Positions 26,146 through 35,602 are shown, numbered from the stretch's first letter. The stretch is 60,815 bases of DNA from Candidatus Hinthialibacter antarcticus (GCA_030765645.1 JAVCCE010000056.1:1-60815); one strand, 5' to 3'. The notes: a model not told the origin generated them from the letters alone. Numbers and translations: made by a program.

Positions 26146-27507
26146 TTATTGGTGCGCTTTCCACCCGCTGTTACCCGCCGGGCTTGTTGCTCGAAACATC
26201 CCAATGGATGGGATATCGCCCCAGCAATCGCCATTACCATCGCCAATCGGTGACGGAGCAATTGGCAGGTCGCCGACAACATCAGCAAGCGCCATCCCCG
26301 CCGCTTTCGCCGGGCTATCGGGTTGAAGATGAAAATCCCCCGATTGCGCATCAACAAAACGCGGGTCTTCTTGAACCAGGTTGCCGAATGTTTCGCCGGG
26401 CAAGTTGGCCCGTGAAAAGTTCGCGTTCTCTGTGTGATAAATCAAATTATGCCCAAAGCGAAATGTTTCCGGCTTGGCGCCGCCGCCGATGTTCACCAGC
26501 GTATTCACCCGCGCGTCAATCAGCACAATGTTGTTGGCAAAGACATTATTTGATGATTGCGCAAAACGCTCCGCTGTATTTTCCTGCAAAATTCGCGCGA
26601 CCCATTTTTGTGGATGGTCGATCACGTTATGAGCAAACAATCCGTTGATGCAGCCGACAAACGCAATCGCCGCCTGGCTTCCCGTAAACAGGTTGGCAAT
26701 CACTTGAATATCAGACGCCTCATAGGGCGCGTCAATCGGACGAAAATACTCCAGGCCCGTGCTGCCGCCCATGTTCACCGCCCGGTCTGTGATGTCGGTG
26801 AACTGGTTGGCGTATATCAATACGCGGGCGGATCCGCCCTTTGCCTGAACGCCCGACGACCCGCCGTCGCCGAACCAGCAATGAGCAATCACGCCGTCAT
26901 GGCAGCCCACCATGTCAATATACGAGCCGCTGCTTCCGGGGCGCTCAATCCGGCAATTTTCAATGCGGAAATGGTCCAGGCCGGACAGTTTGATCCCGTC
27001 GTGATTGCCATCGGGGCCGATATCTCTGACAGTCAAACCGCGTAGAACCACATGATGCGCAGGCGTGTCAAACGACATGCCGTCATCAATGTTGAGTCCA
27101 TTCGAGGCAGCGCCTTCGACGCCGAAATTCTCCAACACCACATACGCGGGATCGGTCAATTGGATTGCGGTGTTTCCACCGGAGAAAACCGCCTCGCCTT
27201 CATCCGGCCCGGTGATCTTGATTGGCTGCGTTGCTGTACCTTTCAGGTTGGCGATGTGTTGCCCCGCGATGTGATTGCCGGATGCTAAGTGGATGATGGT
27301 TCCTGGAGAGGCTTCACGCGCTGCGCGTTCTAAGGTGCGGTAGGGGTTCGCCGCGCCGCCGTCATTGTCGTCTGAGCCGCCGGGCGAGACGTAGAATTCG
27401 GTTGAATAGACCGCGCCGTCGTCAAACGCAGGCGGTAAGGCGCACTCTTGCGCATAAGAAAACGGAAAAGCAACGATACAAAGAACAATGATGAAATTGA
27501 AGCGCAT
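26146..27507 (-). CDS. Exported parallel beta-helix protein
   Basis: This 453-residue protein has a signal peptide (MRFNFIIVLCIVAFPFSYAQ) and a right-handed beta-helix body, the pectate-lyase-like fold common in polysaccharide lyases and carbohydrate-binding surface proteins. The entry motif FYVSPGGSDDNDGG...NPYRTLERAA is typical of DUF1565-type helices, with later coils such as VVLRGLTVRDIG, FRIENCRIERPGSSG and VIAHCWFGDGGSSG. Catalytic residues cannot be assigned. It sits between two amt-PII pairs on the same strand, 125 bases from one and 201 from the other. That is an unexplained position for a carbohydrate-related protein. Confidence 0.85.
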   Translation of the reverse strand: MRFNFIIVLCIVAFPFSYAQECALPPAFDDGAVYSTEFYVSPGGSDDNDGGAANPYRTLERAAREASPGTIIHLASGNHIAGQHIANLKGTATQPIKITGPDEGEAVFSGGNTAIQLTDPAYVVLENFGVEGAASNGLNIDDGMSFDTPAHHVVLRGLTVRDIGPDGNHDGIKLSGLDHFRIENCRIERPGSSGSYIDMVGCHDGVIAHCWFGDGGSSGVQAKGGSARVLIYANQFTDITDRAVNMGGSTGLEYFRPIDAPYEASDIQVIANLFTGSQAAIAFVGCINGLFAHNVIDHPQKWVARILQENTAERFAQSSNNVFANNIVLIDARVNTLVNIGGGAKPETFRFGHNLIYHTENANFSRANLPGETFGNLVQEDPRFVDAQSGDFHLQPDSPAKAAGMALADVVGDLPIAPSPIGDGNGDCWGDIPSIGMFRATSPAGNSGWKAHQ

Positions 27508-27548
27508 ACCATACCCTCGTTAATATTGAGTTTTCATTGATGATATCA

Positions 27549-27582
27549 CGGAACCGCCCTTCCGGTTGAAAGGACGGTTCCG
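27549..27582. repeat. Inverted repeat between PII copy 2 and the beta-helix gene
   Basis: CGGAACCG and CGGTTCCG form an outer stem with an inner CCTT/AAGG pair. No T run follows on the minus strand, so it may be a weak terminator, an RNA-stabilising hairpin or a repeat. Confidence 0.55.
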
Positions 27583-27632
27583 CTTAACGAGAGATTTGAT
27601 GCATTCTACGCCGGGCATGTCCCAGCGATTGT

Positions 27633-27971
27633 TTACAGTGCTTCTTCGGATCGTTCGCCAGTACGAATACGGATCGCATCCGCAATGGCGTAGATGAAGA
27701 TTTTACCGTCGCCAACCTGTCCGGTGTTGACCGCATTGCGAATCACATCGACAACGCGTTCAGTCAGGTCTGCTTTGACGGCGATTTCAACTTTAATCTT
27801 GGGCTGAAAGGCCACCGTGTATTCACGGCCGCGGTAGAGTTCATGATGTCCGCGCTGACGGCCAAATCCTCGTACTTCGCTGACCGTCATACCTGTTACG
27901 CCCAATTCTTCTAAGGAAGTCCGAAGGTCTTCCAATTTATGGGGCCGGATAATCGCTTCTACTTTATTCAT
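27633..27971 (-). CDS. PII nitrogen signalling protein, copy 2
   Basis: This 112-residue PII protein is closely similar to copy 1 (MNKVEAIIRPHKLED; T-loop GFGRQRGHHELYRGREYTV with Tyr51; TGQVGDGKIFIYAIADA). It follows the second ammonium channel by 58 bases. The high similarity of the two amt-PII pairs suggests an ancient tandem duplication with the beta-helix gene inserted between. Transcription from the sigma-54 promoter at 29551-29567 probably reaches it. Confidence 0.92.
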   Translation of the reverse strand: MNKVEAIIRPHKLEDLRTSLEELGVTGMTVSEVRGFGRQRGHHELYRGREYTVAFQPKIKVEIAVKADLTERVVDVIRNAVNTGQVGDGKIFIYAIADAIRIRTGERSEEAL

Positions 27972-28029
27972 TATTGTTATCTCCTTAGCGTCTGGTTCAA
28001 TGTAGTTCTGTTTTGCTCAACCGGCCGAA

Positions 28030-29427
28030 TTAGCGGCTGGTCACGACCGAAAAGTCTGAGTAAGCGGATGCGCCGTGTTCGCCGAAGTCGAGACCTTCCA
28101 TCTCTTCTTCTTCGGAAACCCGCAGACCAATCGTAGCTTTCACCAGACTAAAGATAGCGAAGGACACTATGAACGTCCATAAGAAGCCTGCTCCAACGCC
28201 GATGAACTGTGTGACCAACTGGCTAGCGCCGCCGCCGAAGAACAGGCCGTTGACGCCGCCAAAGGCTTCTTGCGCGAACAGACCCGCAGCAATCGTGCCC
28301 CAGGCGCCGCAGACGCCGTGGACGGAAACCGCGCCGACAGGATCGTCAATGCCCATGTTCTCAATGGCGAGAACAGAGATCACAACGATGATGCCGCCGA
28401 GAAAGCCGATGATGATGGCTGAAACCGGGCTGACGTTGTAGCAAGGGGCGGTAATGGAAACCAAACCAGCCAATGCGCCGTTGAGCGACATGCCTGCGTC
28501 AGGCTTTCCGAATTTGATCCAAGCGGTAACCATCGCGCCGATGGCGCCCGCCGCCGCCGCCAAGTTGGTGGTTACGGCGATCACTGCCATGTCGCCGCCA
28601 ACCGCTGTTGTGGAACCGGGGTTAAAGCCAAACCAACCCAACCACAAAATGAAGACGCCCAAGGCCGCCATCGGAACATTGTGGCCAGGGATAACGCGCG
28701 GCTTGCCGTCTGCGCCATACTTGCCAATACGGGGGCCGAGAACAATGGCGCCCGCGAGGGCCGCCCAACCACCGACAGAGTGAACAACGGTCGAACCGGC
28801 GAAGTCAATAAAGCCCAGGCCTTCGAGCCATCCTTCACCTGCAAACAAACTGCCCCACGCCCATGAACCGAAGACGGGGTAAACTAAACCAGTGATGAAG
28901 ACGGTGTAAACCAAGTAGCCTTTAAACTTGGTGCGCTCCGCCATCGCCCCTGAAACAATCGTCGCTGCCGTCGCGGCAAACACGGTCTGGAAAATCCAGA
29001 AGGTATACGTCCAATATTCGGGGCTGCCGTCTTCGGCGAACATATAGCCGAAGAGCGCGAAGCCATCGGTGCCGATGAAGCCTTTATATGTTGTCCCGAA
29101 CATCAACCCAAAGCCGAACAGGAAGAAAATGATCGAACCGATAGAGAAGTCCATCAGGTTCTTCATCATAATGTTCACCGCATTTTTGGCGCGAGTGAAC
29201 CCGGCTTCCACCATGGCGAAACCGGCTTGCATAAAGAAGACCAAAAACGCCGCTAAACACGTCCACAAAATATTCGCATCATCTCGTAATAATGATAATT
29301 CCGTTTCGGCGTCAAACGCCGCTTCTGCATCTTGTGCACTGGCAACGCCAGAGAACATAACGGTTGCGATCACTAAGACCGCAAGAATACTGAACCAACG
29401 ATTCGCCCGTTCTGACTGAATTCGCAT
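28030..29427 (-). CDS. amt: Ammonium transporter, copy 2
   Basis: This is a 465-residue Amt channel with a signal peptide (WFSILAVLVIATVMFSGVASAQ). An acidic lead segment follows, then eleven helices with FVFFMQAGFAMVEAGFTRAKN-type elements, DFAGSTVVHSVGG (first pore His) and VSVHGVCGAWGTIAAG (second). It resembles the longer Amt subgroup, so the two channels are paralogs of different types rather than a recent copy. AAAGGAGA precedes the ATG at 29427. A sigma-54 promoter sits about 125 bases upstream, consistent with nitrogen-limitation control. Confidence 0.93.
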   Translation of the reverse strand: MRIQSERANRWFSILAVLVIATVMFSGVASAQDAEAAFDAETELSLLRDDANILWTCLAAFLVFFMQAGFAMVEAGFTRAKNAVNIMMKNLMDFSIGSIIFFLFGFGLMFGTTYKGFIGTDGFALFGYMFAEDGSPEYWTYTFWIFQTVFAATAATIVSGAMAERTKFKGYLVYTVFITGLVYPVFGSWAWGSLFAGEGWLEGLGFIDFAGSTVVHSVGGWAALAGAIVLGPRIGKYGADGKPRVIPGHNVPMAALGVFILWLGWFGFNPGSTTAVGGDMAVIAVTTNLAAAAGAIGAMVTAWIKFGKPDAGMSLNGALAGLVSITAPCYNVSPVSAIIIGFLGGIIVVISVLAIENMGIDDPVGAVSVHGVCGAWGTIAAGLFAQEAFGGVNGLFFGGGASQLVTQFIGVGAGFLWTFIVSFAIFSLVKATIGLRVSEEEEMEGLDFGEHGASAYSDFSVVTSR

Positions 29428-29550
29428 GGACAGGATTCTCCTTTCACAGTTCAATTTGGATTTAATAAGAATCTTTTGGCGACCGCCCTTCCCGGGGTGA
29501 GAGACAGTTCAACCAATAGCAAAAAAGCCACAATTGCTTCTTCTTCTATG

Positions 29551-29567
29551 GGCAACTGTCATGCCAA
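29551..29567 (-). promoter_or_regulatory. Sigma-54 promoter of amt copy 2
   Basis: Read on the minus strand the site is TTGGCATGACAGTTGCC. It has GG at -24 and GC at -12 separated by exactly 10 bases, close to the TGGCAC-N5-TTGC consensus. It faces amt copy 2. The stretch 29568-29905 beyond it shows no gene. Binding sites for the NtrC-type activator were not identifiable by eye. Confidence 0.85.
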
Positions 29568-29905
29568 TCCTACCAATCAGTAGGCGAGAGGAGAGTAAGG
29601 CATTGAAAACAGGCAGGTTAAGTTAGACAAAACGAGAACAGATTGGAGCAGCGCCCACAAAAACCCTACATGAATGTAGTTGAAATCCAACCATGCTGCT
29701 CAAAAAGTGACAATACAATCTGAACAGAAACAGACTCAGAAATCCGCTGCGTTCAAAATTGACTCTCCAAATTTATTCATGTTTTTTCATCTGTTTTAAT
29801 TACATTTGCTCATTTCTAGTTATATCGTGACGAAGTGAAATTTATCCTTTATAGTTCTCAAGATACATAATTTGAATTGCATTTGTTTTTCAGAGGAATG
29901 GATTG

Positions 29906-32434
29906 ATGAACTTTATTCAGCGCAATGCAGCCATCGCATGTTTTATGTTTTTTCTAAGCATAACTAGCAGCCAAAGCCAGGTCGTCATTAACGAAATTCA
30001 CTACAACCCGCCCGATATCGGAACCGAAGACGGCCTCTTTCGCGAATTCATCGAACTCTATAACGCAGGCAGCGAAAGCGTCGATCTGACCGGATACGCT
30101 TTCGATGACGGAATTACGTATACGTTCCCAGACAATGCAAGCATTTTTCCCGGGCAATATATTGTTCTTGCGAAAAATTTAAACCATAGCGTCTGGCGCA
30201 ATAGTTCCTTTCGCATCTTTGGCCCGTATGAAGGCCGCCTCGATAACGGCGGCGAGCGCGTCACGCTGCGAAATGCGCAAGGCATAATTGTCGAAACCAT
30301 CCGTTATAACGACGCCCCGCCCTGGCCGCGCGGAGCAGACGGCTATGACGCATCGCTAGAGCGCGTTGATCCAACTACGCCAACGGATGACTCTCATTCC
30401 TGGCGGGCGTCAACCAATCCAGGCGGAACCCCCGGCGCAGTGAACTCGGTGCATGGAACGCCGCCCTACCCCACTCTGACCGAATCAACCTTCACCCCCT
30501 CAAACCCGACATCGTCCGACGCAGTGCAGATGCAAGTCACGTTAGACGCGCCCGCGTTAATTGAATCGGTATTTCTGAACATTGACGACGGCGCCAATGA
30601 AATCACCGGGACCACCGTCTTTGAATCCGCCAGTCCATGGCGGTTCTGGAAAGGGACCACTGCGCCTTCGGACGCTTCCGAATGGACAACGCTAGCGTTC
30701 CGGGATTCAAACTGGCAAAGCGCGCAAGGCGGCTTCGGCTACGGCGACCTGGACCGCGTCAATACAACGCTAAACGACATGCGCAGCAATTACTCAACGC
30801 TGTATCTCCGAAAAGCCTTTTCACTGCCCACCCTAAGCGCCCGTCAGGCGTTTTTTCTCGACATTTACTATGACGACGCCTTTATTTGTTATATCAACGG
30901 CGTTGAAGTCGCCCGCGAAAACGCGCCGGATACTTACACCAACAATTCACTTGCGGCAGGCGGCCATGAGTCGAATTCGCTTTCGACATTTGCTCTGCCC
31001 CATTCGGTTTTCACGCAGGGCGAAAACGTCATTGCGCTGGTCGGCTTCAATATCTCGCTGGGGGGCAGTTCTGACTTCGTGCTGGCGCCGTCGCTGCGCT
31101 ATCAAGACAACAACTCATCACGAATCGAGATGACGAAAACGGCGCAAACCAACGCCAGCGCCATTTATCAAGCGACGCTGCCCCCGGCGCCGTCGCAAAC
31201 CATTGTCCGAACCAACCTGACAATTCAACTGACGGACGGCGGCGATGTGACCTTGCCGCATTCCGCCGAACCCACGCCGTTTCTTTCGTATTTCGTTTAT
31301 GACAATGAGATCGAATCGACGCTGCCGCTGCTTTGGACCATGCAGCCGAAATCCAGTCCCTTGTTGACCAATGGACGCACCTACGGCGCGGCGGTCGCGT
31401 TGCCCATTGGCGCCGCGCATCCAACGCTTTTCGATGGTGCGCTCATCATACCCTCCGAGAGCGGGCGCGAGAAAATTCGCTTCATCAAAGGCGCAGAATT
31501 TTTCGGCGACCGCACCATCAATGTCATCCCCGAAGTTCCAACCGGCGGCACCAACGCGGGCATCAGTTCGCCTTATCGTGAGCATTTGGGCTATTGGTTC
31601 TTCAGTCAGATGGGCGTGCTGTCGCCCTGGGGTGAATTCTACCGGACGATTGAACTGCCCTTCTCAACCCAAAACACCCAACGTCAACAACTGGTATTTC
31701 AACAAATCAACGAACGCTTTTTAGAAATGCACGGGCTTGACTCAAACGCGGATTTATACAAGCTCGAGCGCCGCGCCAACCCCAACTGGGAAAAACACAC
31801 CAACCTCGCCGAAGGCAACGCCAGCATTAACGAATTGCTCAACGCGTTAAATTCATCCCGCCGCGAGACCATTGAGACCCGTTTTAATCTCGACAACATG
31901 CTGGCCTTTAGCGCCGCTTCGATTTTCACCAGCAACTGGGACGGCTACTGGCAAAATTATTGGACGTACCTCGACCCCGCCACCAACCGCTGGGAAATGT
32001 ACCCCTGGGACCTGGATTGGATTTGGGGCGCCACCCCGCCGCCCAACACGGGGCCGATGTACGCTGAGATGCCGCTATCGTTTCCCATTGACGGCAACGC
32101 CATCGGCGACCGCAACGTATCGCGCCCGGCAGGCCCCGTCACCTCGCCGATGCACCAAGACCCTCAGTATTATGAGGCCTACATCCAACGCTTGAGCGAC
32201 GAATTTAACCATACCTTCGGGCAGGCGTTTCTCTTTGCGAAAATTGATGCCGACCAACAACAATTGTTAGCGGATTTAGCATTACTCAACCAGCAGACGG
32301 GACGTAATGTGGGGCAACGGATACAGCAGATACAAAGTTCGTATGAAACCTTAAAAGAATACATCATCCGCCGCCGCGCTTATCTGCAACCCCGTTTGCC
32401 GCAGAGCGTCAACGACTGGGCGGTCTATGAATAA
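29906..32434 (+). CDS. Exported LTD and CotH-kinase-like protein
   Basis: This 842-residue protein has a signal peptide (MNFIQRNAAIACFMFFLSITSS) and an N-terminal lamin-tail domain (about 25-165). Lamin-tail marks include VVINEIHYNPP, FIELYNAGSESVDLTGY and GERVTLRNAQG. After a beta-rich middle part, residues about 540-800 look like a CotH kinase domain (LYKLERRANPNWEKHTN, FNLDNMLAFSAASIFTSNWDG and YPWDLDWIWG). In Bacillus, CotH phosphorylates coat proteins. This LTD-CotH combination is common in exported proteins of Planctomycetes-like bacteria and its substrates are unknown. GAGGA lies eight bases before the ATG. The C-terminus, SVNDWAVYE, resembles the ends of two other exported proteins in the window. 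Confidence 0.82.
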   Translation: MNFIQRNAAIACFMFFLSITSSQSQVVINEIHYNPPDIGTEDGLFREFIELYNAGSESVDLTGYAFDDGITYTFPDNASIFPGQYIVLAKNLNHSVWRNSSFRIFGPYEGRLDNGGERVTLRNAQGIIVETIRYNDAPPWPRGADGYDASLERVDPTTPTDDSHSWRASTNPGGTPGAVNSVHGTPPYPTLTESTFTPSNPTSSDAVQMQVTLDAPALIESVFLNIDDGANEITGTTVFESASPWRFWKGTTAPSDASEWTTLAFRDSNWQSAQGGFGYGDLDRVNTTLNDMRSNYSTLYLRKAFSLPTLSARQAFFLDIYYDDAFICYINGVEVARENAPDTYTNNSLAAGGHESNSLSTFALPHSVFTQGENVIALVGFNISLGGSSDFVLAPSLRYQDNNSSRIEMTKTAQTNASAIYQATLPPAPSQTIVRTNLTIQLTDGGDVTLPHSAEPTPFLSYFVYDNEIESTLPLLWTMQPKSSPLLTNGRTYGAAVALPIGAAHPTLFDGALIIPSESGREKIRFIKGAEFFGDRTINVIPEVPTGGTNAGISSPYREHLGYWFFSQMGVLSPWGEFYRTIELPFSTQNTQRQQLVFQQINERFLEMHGLDSNADLYKLERRANPNWEKHTNLAEGNASINELLNALNSSRRETIETRFNLDNMLAFSAASIFTSNWDGYWQNYWTYLDPATNRWEMYPWDLDWIWGATPPPNTGPMYAEMPLSFPIDGNAIGDRNVSRPAGPVTSPMHQDPQYYEAYIQRLSDEFNHTFGQAFLFAKIDADQQQLLADLALLNQQTGRNVGQRIQQIQSSYETLKEYIIRRRAYLQPRLPQSVNDWAVYE

Positions 32435-32462
32435 ACCACCCTCGACTAAAGTCGAGTGGTTT
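32433..32462 (+). terminator. Hairpin after the CotH-like gene
   Basis: CTCGAC/GTCGAG and AAACCA/TGGTTT stack with a 2-base bulge on the left arm, directly over the stop codon. Only a short T run follows, so termination strength is uncertain. Confidence 0.5.
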
Positions 32463-32605
32463 GGTTAGCGGATAAATCCGCCTCAAAATTCACAGGTTCT
32501 CCCCCCGAAGTTTGGGGGGGGGAGTTAGAGGCAATGTCATTGACTTAAGCCTTTTAGCCCCTCTTTTTAAGGGGGGACGGCGCTGAAAGCGCCAGGGGGG
32601 ATTCC

Positions 32606-32704
32606 AAAACAGCACAAATAAAGCGATACATTCAAGCAATATTTCAAGGGCTGGCTTCATTTTATTCAGCCTTGCCCTTGCCACCCCTTAAGTCAATGAC
32701 ATTG
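32606..32704. repeat. Dispersed repeat R1, copy 2
   Basis: It matches 1-99 with one visible mismatch. Poly-G/C palindrome fragments (AAGGGGGGACGGCGCTGAAAG and CTAGGGGGGATTC) flank it on both sides, forming a composite repeat block at 32500-32720. No gene is apparent in 32435-32806. Confidence 0.88.
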
Positions 32705-32748
32705 GGCTAGGGGGGATTCTGATGCACCCGCGCCGTAGGTATGGCATT

Positions 32749-32781
32749 AAAAAAGCCTGCATCCAAAATGAATGCAGGCTT
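32749..32781 (-). terminator. Terminator of the hydroxyacyl-CoA dehydrogenase gene
   Basis: AAGCCTGCAT and ATGCAGGCTT form a 10-bp stem around a 9-base loop, followed on the minus strand by a T run. It lies 26 bases after the stop. Confidence 0.88.
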
Positions 32782-32806
32782 TCGGTTTTATCTATAGGAA
32801 AATTGC

Positions 32807-33706
32807 TTAGTTGGCGCTGCGGACAATACTTCCGTTGACGCGCGCCGCTTCCGGGCGTTCATATTCAAAGAAGCCCTTGCCCGACTTCACGCCGAGGTGG
32901 CCCGCCCGTAACAGTTTTTTCAACAGGGGGCACGGACGGTATTTGATTTCGCCGAGTTCATGGAACAAGTGGTCCATTTGAAATACGACGGTATCAAGCC
33001 CCATCGCATCCGCGTAGTGCAGCGGCCCCAGTTGCATCCCGCAGCCCAACATCATGGCTTTGTCGATGTCTTCCGCAGACGCGACGCCTTCCATCAAGGC
33101 GTAAACCGCTTCGTTGATTAAAGGAACCATAATACGCGTGGTGACATAGCCCGGCCATTCATACACTTCAATCGCCGTCTTGCCGATTTCATCTGAAAAG
33201 CGCTTCACCGTCGCCATGGTTTGGTCGGAGGTTTCAAGCCCGCGCACCAACTCAACGACAGGGCGGCGATGCACCGGCGCATGAAAGTGAATGCCAATGA
33301 ATTTTTCGGGACGGCCCGACTCCATCGCGAGGTTACTGATTGAAAGAGTCGAGGTATTGGTCGCGAAAATCGTACGCGGCCCGCACACTTTTGAGAGTTC
33401 ACGAAACAGCTCGGTTTTTAACTCGAGGTCTTCATTGATCGCTTCAATTACGAGATCAACATCGCGAAAATCATCTAGCGATTTTGTTGTGACGATCTTC
33501 GCAAGAATCGCTTGTTTTTCTTTTTCGGTATGGCCCCACTTGGCGATTTCGTCGTCAATTTCCGCCGCAACGCCCGCCAGAGCGCGTTCAGCCGATGCAT
33601 CTGAGATTTCTCTCAGAACGATGTTGAATCCCGATTGCCCTACGACGTGCATGATACCCTGGCCCATGGTGCCGCCGCCGATAATGCCGATGCGTCGAAT
33701 TTTCAT
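32807..33706 (-). CDS. 3-hydroxyacyl-CoA dehydrogenase family protein
   Basis: This 299-residue enzyme oxidises 3-hydroxyacyl-CoA (for example 3-hydroxybutyryl-CoA) with NAD. The N-terminal Rossmann motif GIIGGGTMGQGIM lies at residues 8-20. The catalytic His region is IHFHAPVHRRPVVELV, where most relatives have an HFxNP-type motif, so the active site differs in detail. The C-terminal helical domain (about 190-290; YVTTRIMVPLINEA, DKAMMLGCGMQLGPL) is complete. GAGGAT precedes the ATG at 33706. The physiological substrate is inferred only from the family. Confidence 0.88.
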   Translation of the reverse strand: MKIRRIGIIGGGTMGQGIMHVVGQSGFNIVLREISDASAERALAGVAAEIDDEIAKWGHTEKEKQAILAKIVTTKSLDDFRDVDLVIEAINEDLELKTELFRELSKVCGPRTIFATNTSTLSISNLAMESGRPEKFIGIHFHAPVHRRPVVELVRGLETSDQTMATVKRFSDEIGKTAIEVYEWPGYVTTRIMVPLINEAVYALMEGVASAEDIDKAMMLGCGMQLGPLHYADAMGLDTVVFQMDHLFHELGEIKYRPCPLLKKLLRAGHLGVKSGKGFFEYERPEAARVNGSIVRSAN

Positions 33707-33837
33707 TTGTATATCCTCAAAATGATGTGAGTGCGATGAAGTCATTGGCTACAAATAAAATGCAACCTCTACTAACGTTCTAGTCTAACACAGGAAGCGC
33801 CCAATGCGGAACGGTTTGAAACGGAAAAAACAAACGT

Positions 33838-34230
33838 TTAACTTTTTATCCGAGGTTGTTGAAGCAGTTCGCACGCCATATCCAACACATCCGCCCGGCG
33901 AAAGGGTTTTGGCAAATAGGGGCAAGACCCATGCGATAAAAACGTCCGGTAGCGCTCTTCGTCCGTATAGGCGCTCATCACAATCACAGCGGTAGCCGGA
34001 TAATACCGTTTGACTTCTTGAATTAAAGACACCCCGTCTAGATTGGGCATTTGCAAATCCGTAATGACCAAATCAACCGGGCTTATTTGCAACTGTTCTA
34101 ACGCATCTTTCCCGTCCTCTGCAAGTGAAACAGTATAGGAACCGTCGGCGAAGATTGTTTGCAGAATCGAGCGGTAGGAGCGGTCATCATCAACGATGAG
34201 AACGGAGTGTTTATCTGTTAGATTAACCAT
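33838..34230 (-). CDS. Single-domain response regulator (CheY-like)
   Basis: This 130-residue receiver domain has no output domain. The phosphoacceptor Asp58 (LVITDLQMPNLDG), the acidic pocket DDD near 14-16, Ser86 in place of the switch Thr (VMSAY) and Lys108 (LPKPF) are all in place. No kinase or chemotaxis gene is adjacent. It could relay phosphate in a two-component chain or bind a flagellar-motor or pilus target. A sigma-54-like site at 34634-34648 has wrong spacing and was rejected. Confidence 0.9.
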   Translation of the reverse strand: MVNLTDKHSVLIVDDDRSYRSILQTIFADGSYTVSLAEDGKDALEQLQISPVDLVITDLQMPNLDGVSLIQEVKRYYPATAVIVMSAYTDEERYRTFLSHGSCPYLPKPFRRADVLDMACELLQQPRIKS

Positions 34231-34792
34231 GCTGTACGCAGCCCAAAGAAGTATCTAAATTTTGTGATGCTGTCATCACATCAAAGCAGTAAGTATGCCA
34301 AGTAACAAATGCGGCCTCAGACTTCACCTTGCAAAACCAACACGAAACGGATGCCAATAACAATAGTTGATGCACCGGGTCTGTGTTCAATGAAGGTTCC
34401 ATACGACATTCAATTGACCAATCCGCAGGTTTCACTCCATGGAAACAACACAGATCAAAACACTTATAACCTTCTTGCCGCAATAGACTTGACCGATCTT
34501 CAATCATCAGCGGGCAATTTAAAAATAGGAGATATTCATACGGATTCATCTAAACACAACCATGCTTATCCATCTTGTAATATTTAAAGTGACTACTTTT
34601 TATTATTTTTCGGTAGCAAAGAATGACGTCTATGCAATTTTTTGCCATTCTTGGCAATCAGAAGCCCCGCCGTTGTCATATTTGGCAAGAGGCGAATTTC
34701 TTCCCTAATTGAAAAATCCCACAATTGGCTATTAAACAAAATCACATTTTCGACGATAATGCGACAATGCAGAATTTTGTCTAAAGGTATGG
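34231..34792. other. Gene-poor stretch
   Basis: No convincing gene was found in these 560 bases. A minus-strand frame at 34223-34549 (108 codons, Cys-rich, no family resemblance) and a plus-strand frame at 34309-34587 exist, but neither has a good ribosome site or plausible protein features. The stretch is AT-rich and probably holds the promoters of the flanking genes. Confidence 0.5.
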
Positions 34793-35602
34793 ATGATGGT
34801 TAGCGGACCGACCGCAGTCAGCGGCAACTCGCTCATTCAATTTCGGCCTGATCCAGGCGAGCCAGCCGCCCGCCTCAAAGCGCCGGAAACTCAAACCGCT
34901 CTGCTTGTCACCGCACAAGAGCAGCGCAACGAAACCCGTCTGCGCTCTCAAGCCATCGCCCGCGGCGACGACATCGTCTTTTCAAACCGCACCTTCACTC
35001 TCGGCGTGGGCAACCTCAGCCCCATCTATAACGGCGGGCTGACCACCGTCTCTACGCGCTCCGACGCCAATGGCTTCGCGCCCGATAACCCGCCAAGCGC
35101 ATCGGCGAATGAAACCAGCCAAACCGAAGACGAACCGGTTGAACAAGATGCGCGCGCTATCCCCGAAGACCCCGAAGAAGCAGTCCAACCCAGCGAGGAA
35201 GAACTGCAACGCGAAGAACAATCCCTGGATAACGACGAGTCGCGCCTCGAACGCAACTTGACCCGCGCCCAGGTCGAACAAGAGCAGGCCATCCAGAGCG
35301 CTGACCCCGTGCAGTTTCAGCAAGCGCAGCGCGACGAGGCCCAACTCGAACGCGAGCAGGAAACGCTCGACCGCGAAAAACGCCGGAACGAATTAGACCA
35401 GGCGGAACAACGTCTGCAAGGTTTCCTTGAAGATGCTAGCGGGGCGCTGCAAGACAGCGCGAACGCAGCAGCGGGCGTGTTAGATGTATTGTTTGGATTG
35501 AACGCGCCGACGGTTGCCGATTCAAGCGCACCCGCGCCCGCTCTGGCGCCCGCTGGAGGCGGCAGCCCCGGCTTCTTCGCCGGCGCCCCACGGGTGGGGT
35601 AG
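34793..35602 (+). CDS. Coiled-coil protein of unknown function
   Basis: This 269-residue protein has no recognised domain. The N-terminal 100 residues are Pro/Ser/Thr-rich (IQFRPDPGEPAARL and TFTLGVGNLSPIYNGG). An acidic segment (about 100-150) leads into a strongly predicted coiled coil (about 140-220) rich in Glu, Gln and Arg (EREQETLDREKRRNELDQ). A low-complexity Ala/Pro/Gly tail follows. No signal peptide is visible. The DNA has a different base texture from its neighbours, and a long opposite-strand frame in the coiled coil is a shadow. The start could be 34796 (both after AAAGGT). A scaffold or flagellar-type role is possible but unsupported. Confidence 0.65.
   Translation: MMVSGPTAVSGNSLIQFRPDPGEPAARLKAPETQTALLVTAQEQRNETRLRSQAIARGDDIVFSNRTFTLGVGNLSPIYNGGLTTVSTRSDANGFAPDNPPSASANETSQTEDEPVEQDARAIPEDPEEAVQPSEEELQREEQSLDNDESRLERNLTRAQVEQEQAIQSADPVQFQQAQRDEAQLEREQETLDREKRRNELDQAEQRLQGFLEDASGALQDSANAAAGVLDVLFGLNAPTVADSSAPAPALAPAGGGSPGFFAGAPRVG

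Noticed and set aside
34223-34549. Minus-strand 108-codon frame upstream of the response regulator
   Set aside because: Cys-rich sequence without family resemblance, no ribosome site seen, and overlaps an equally unlikely plus-strand frame at 34309-34587.
34634-34648. Sigma-54-like TGGCA/TTGCAT site upstream of the response regulator
   Set aside because: GG and GC are separated by 9 bases instead of the required 10.
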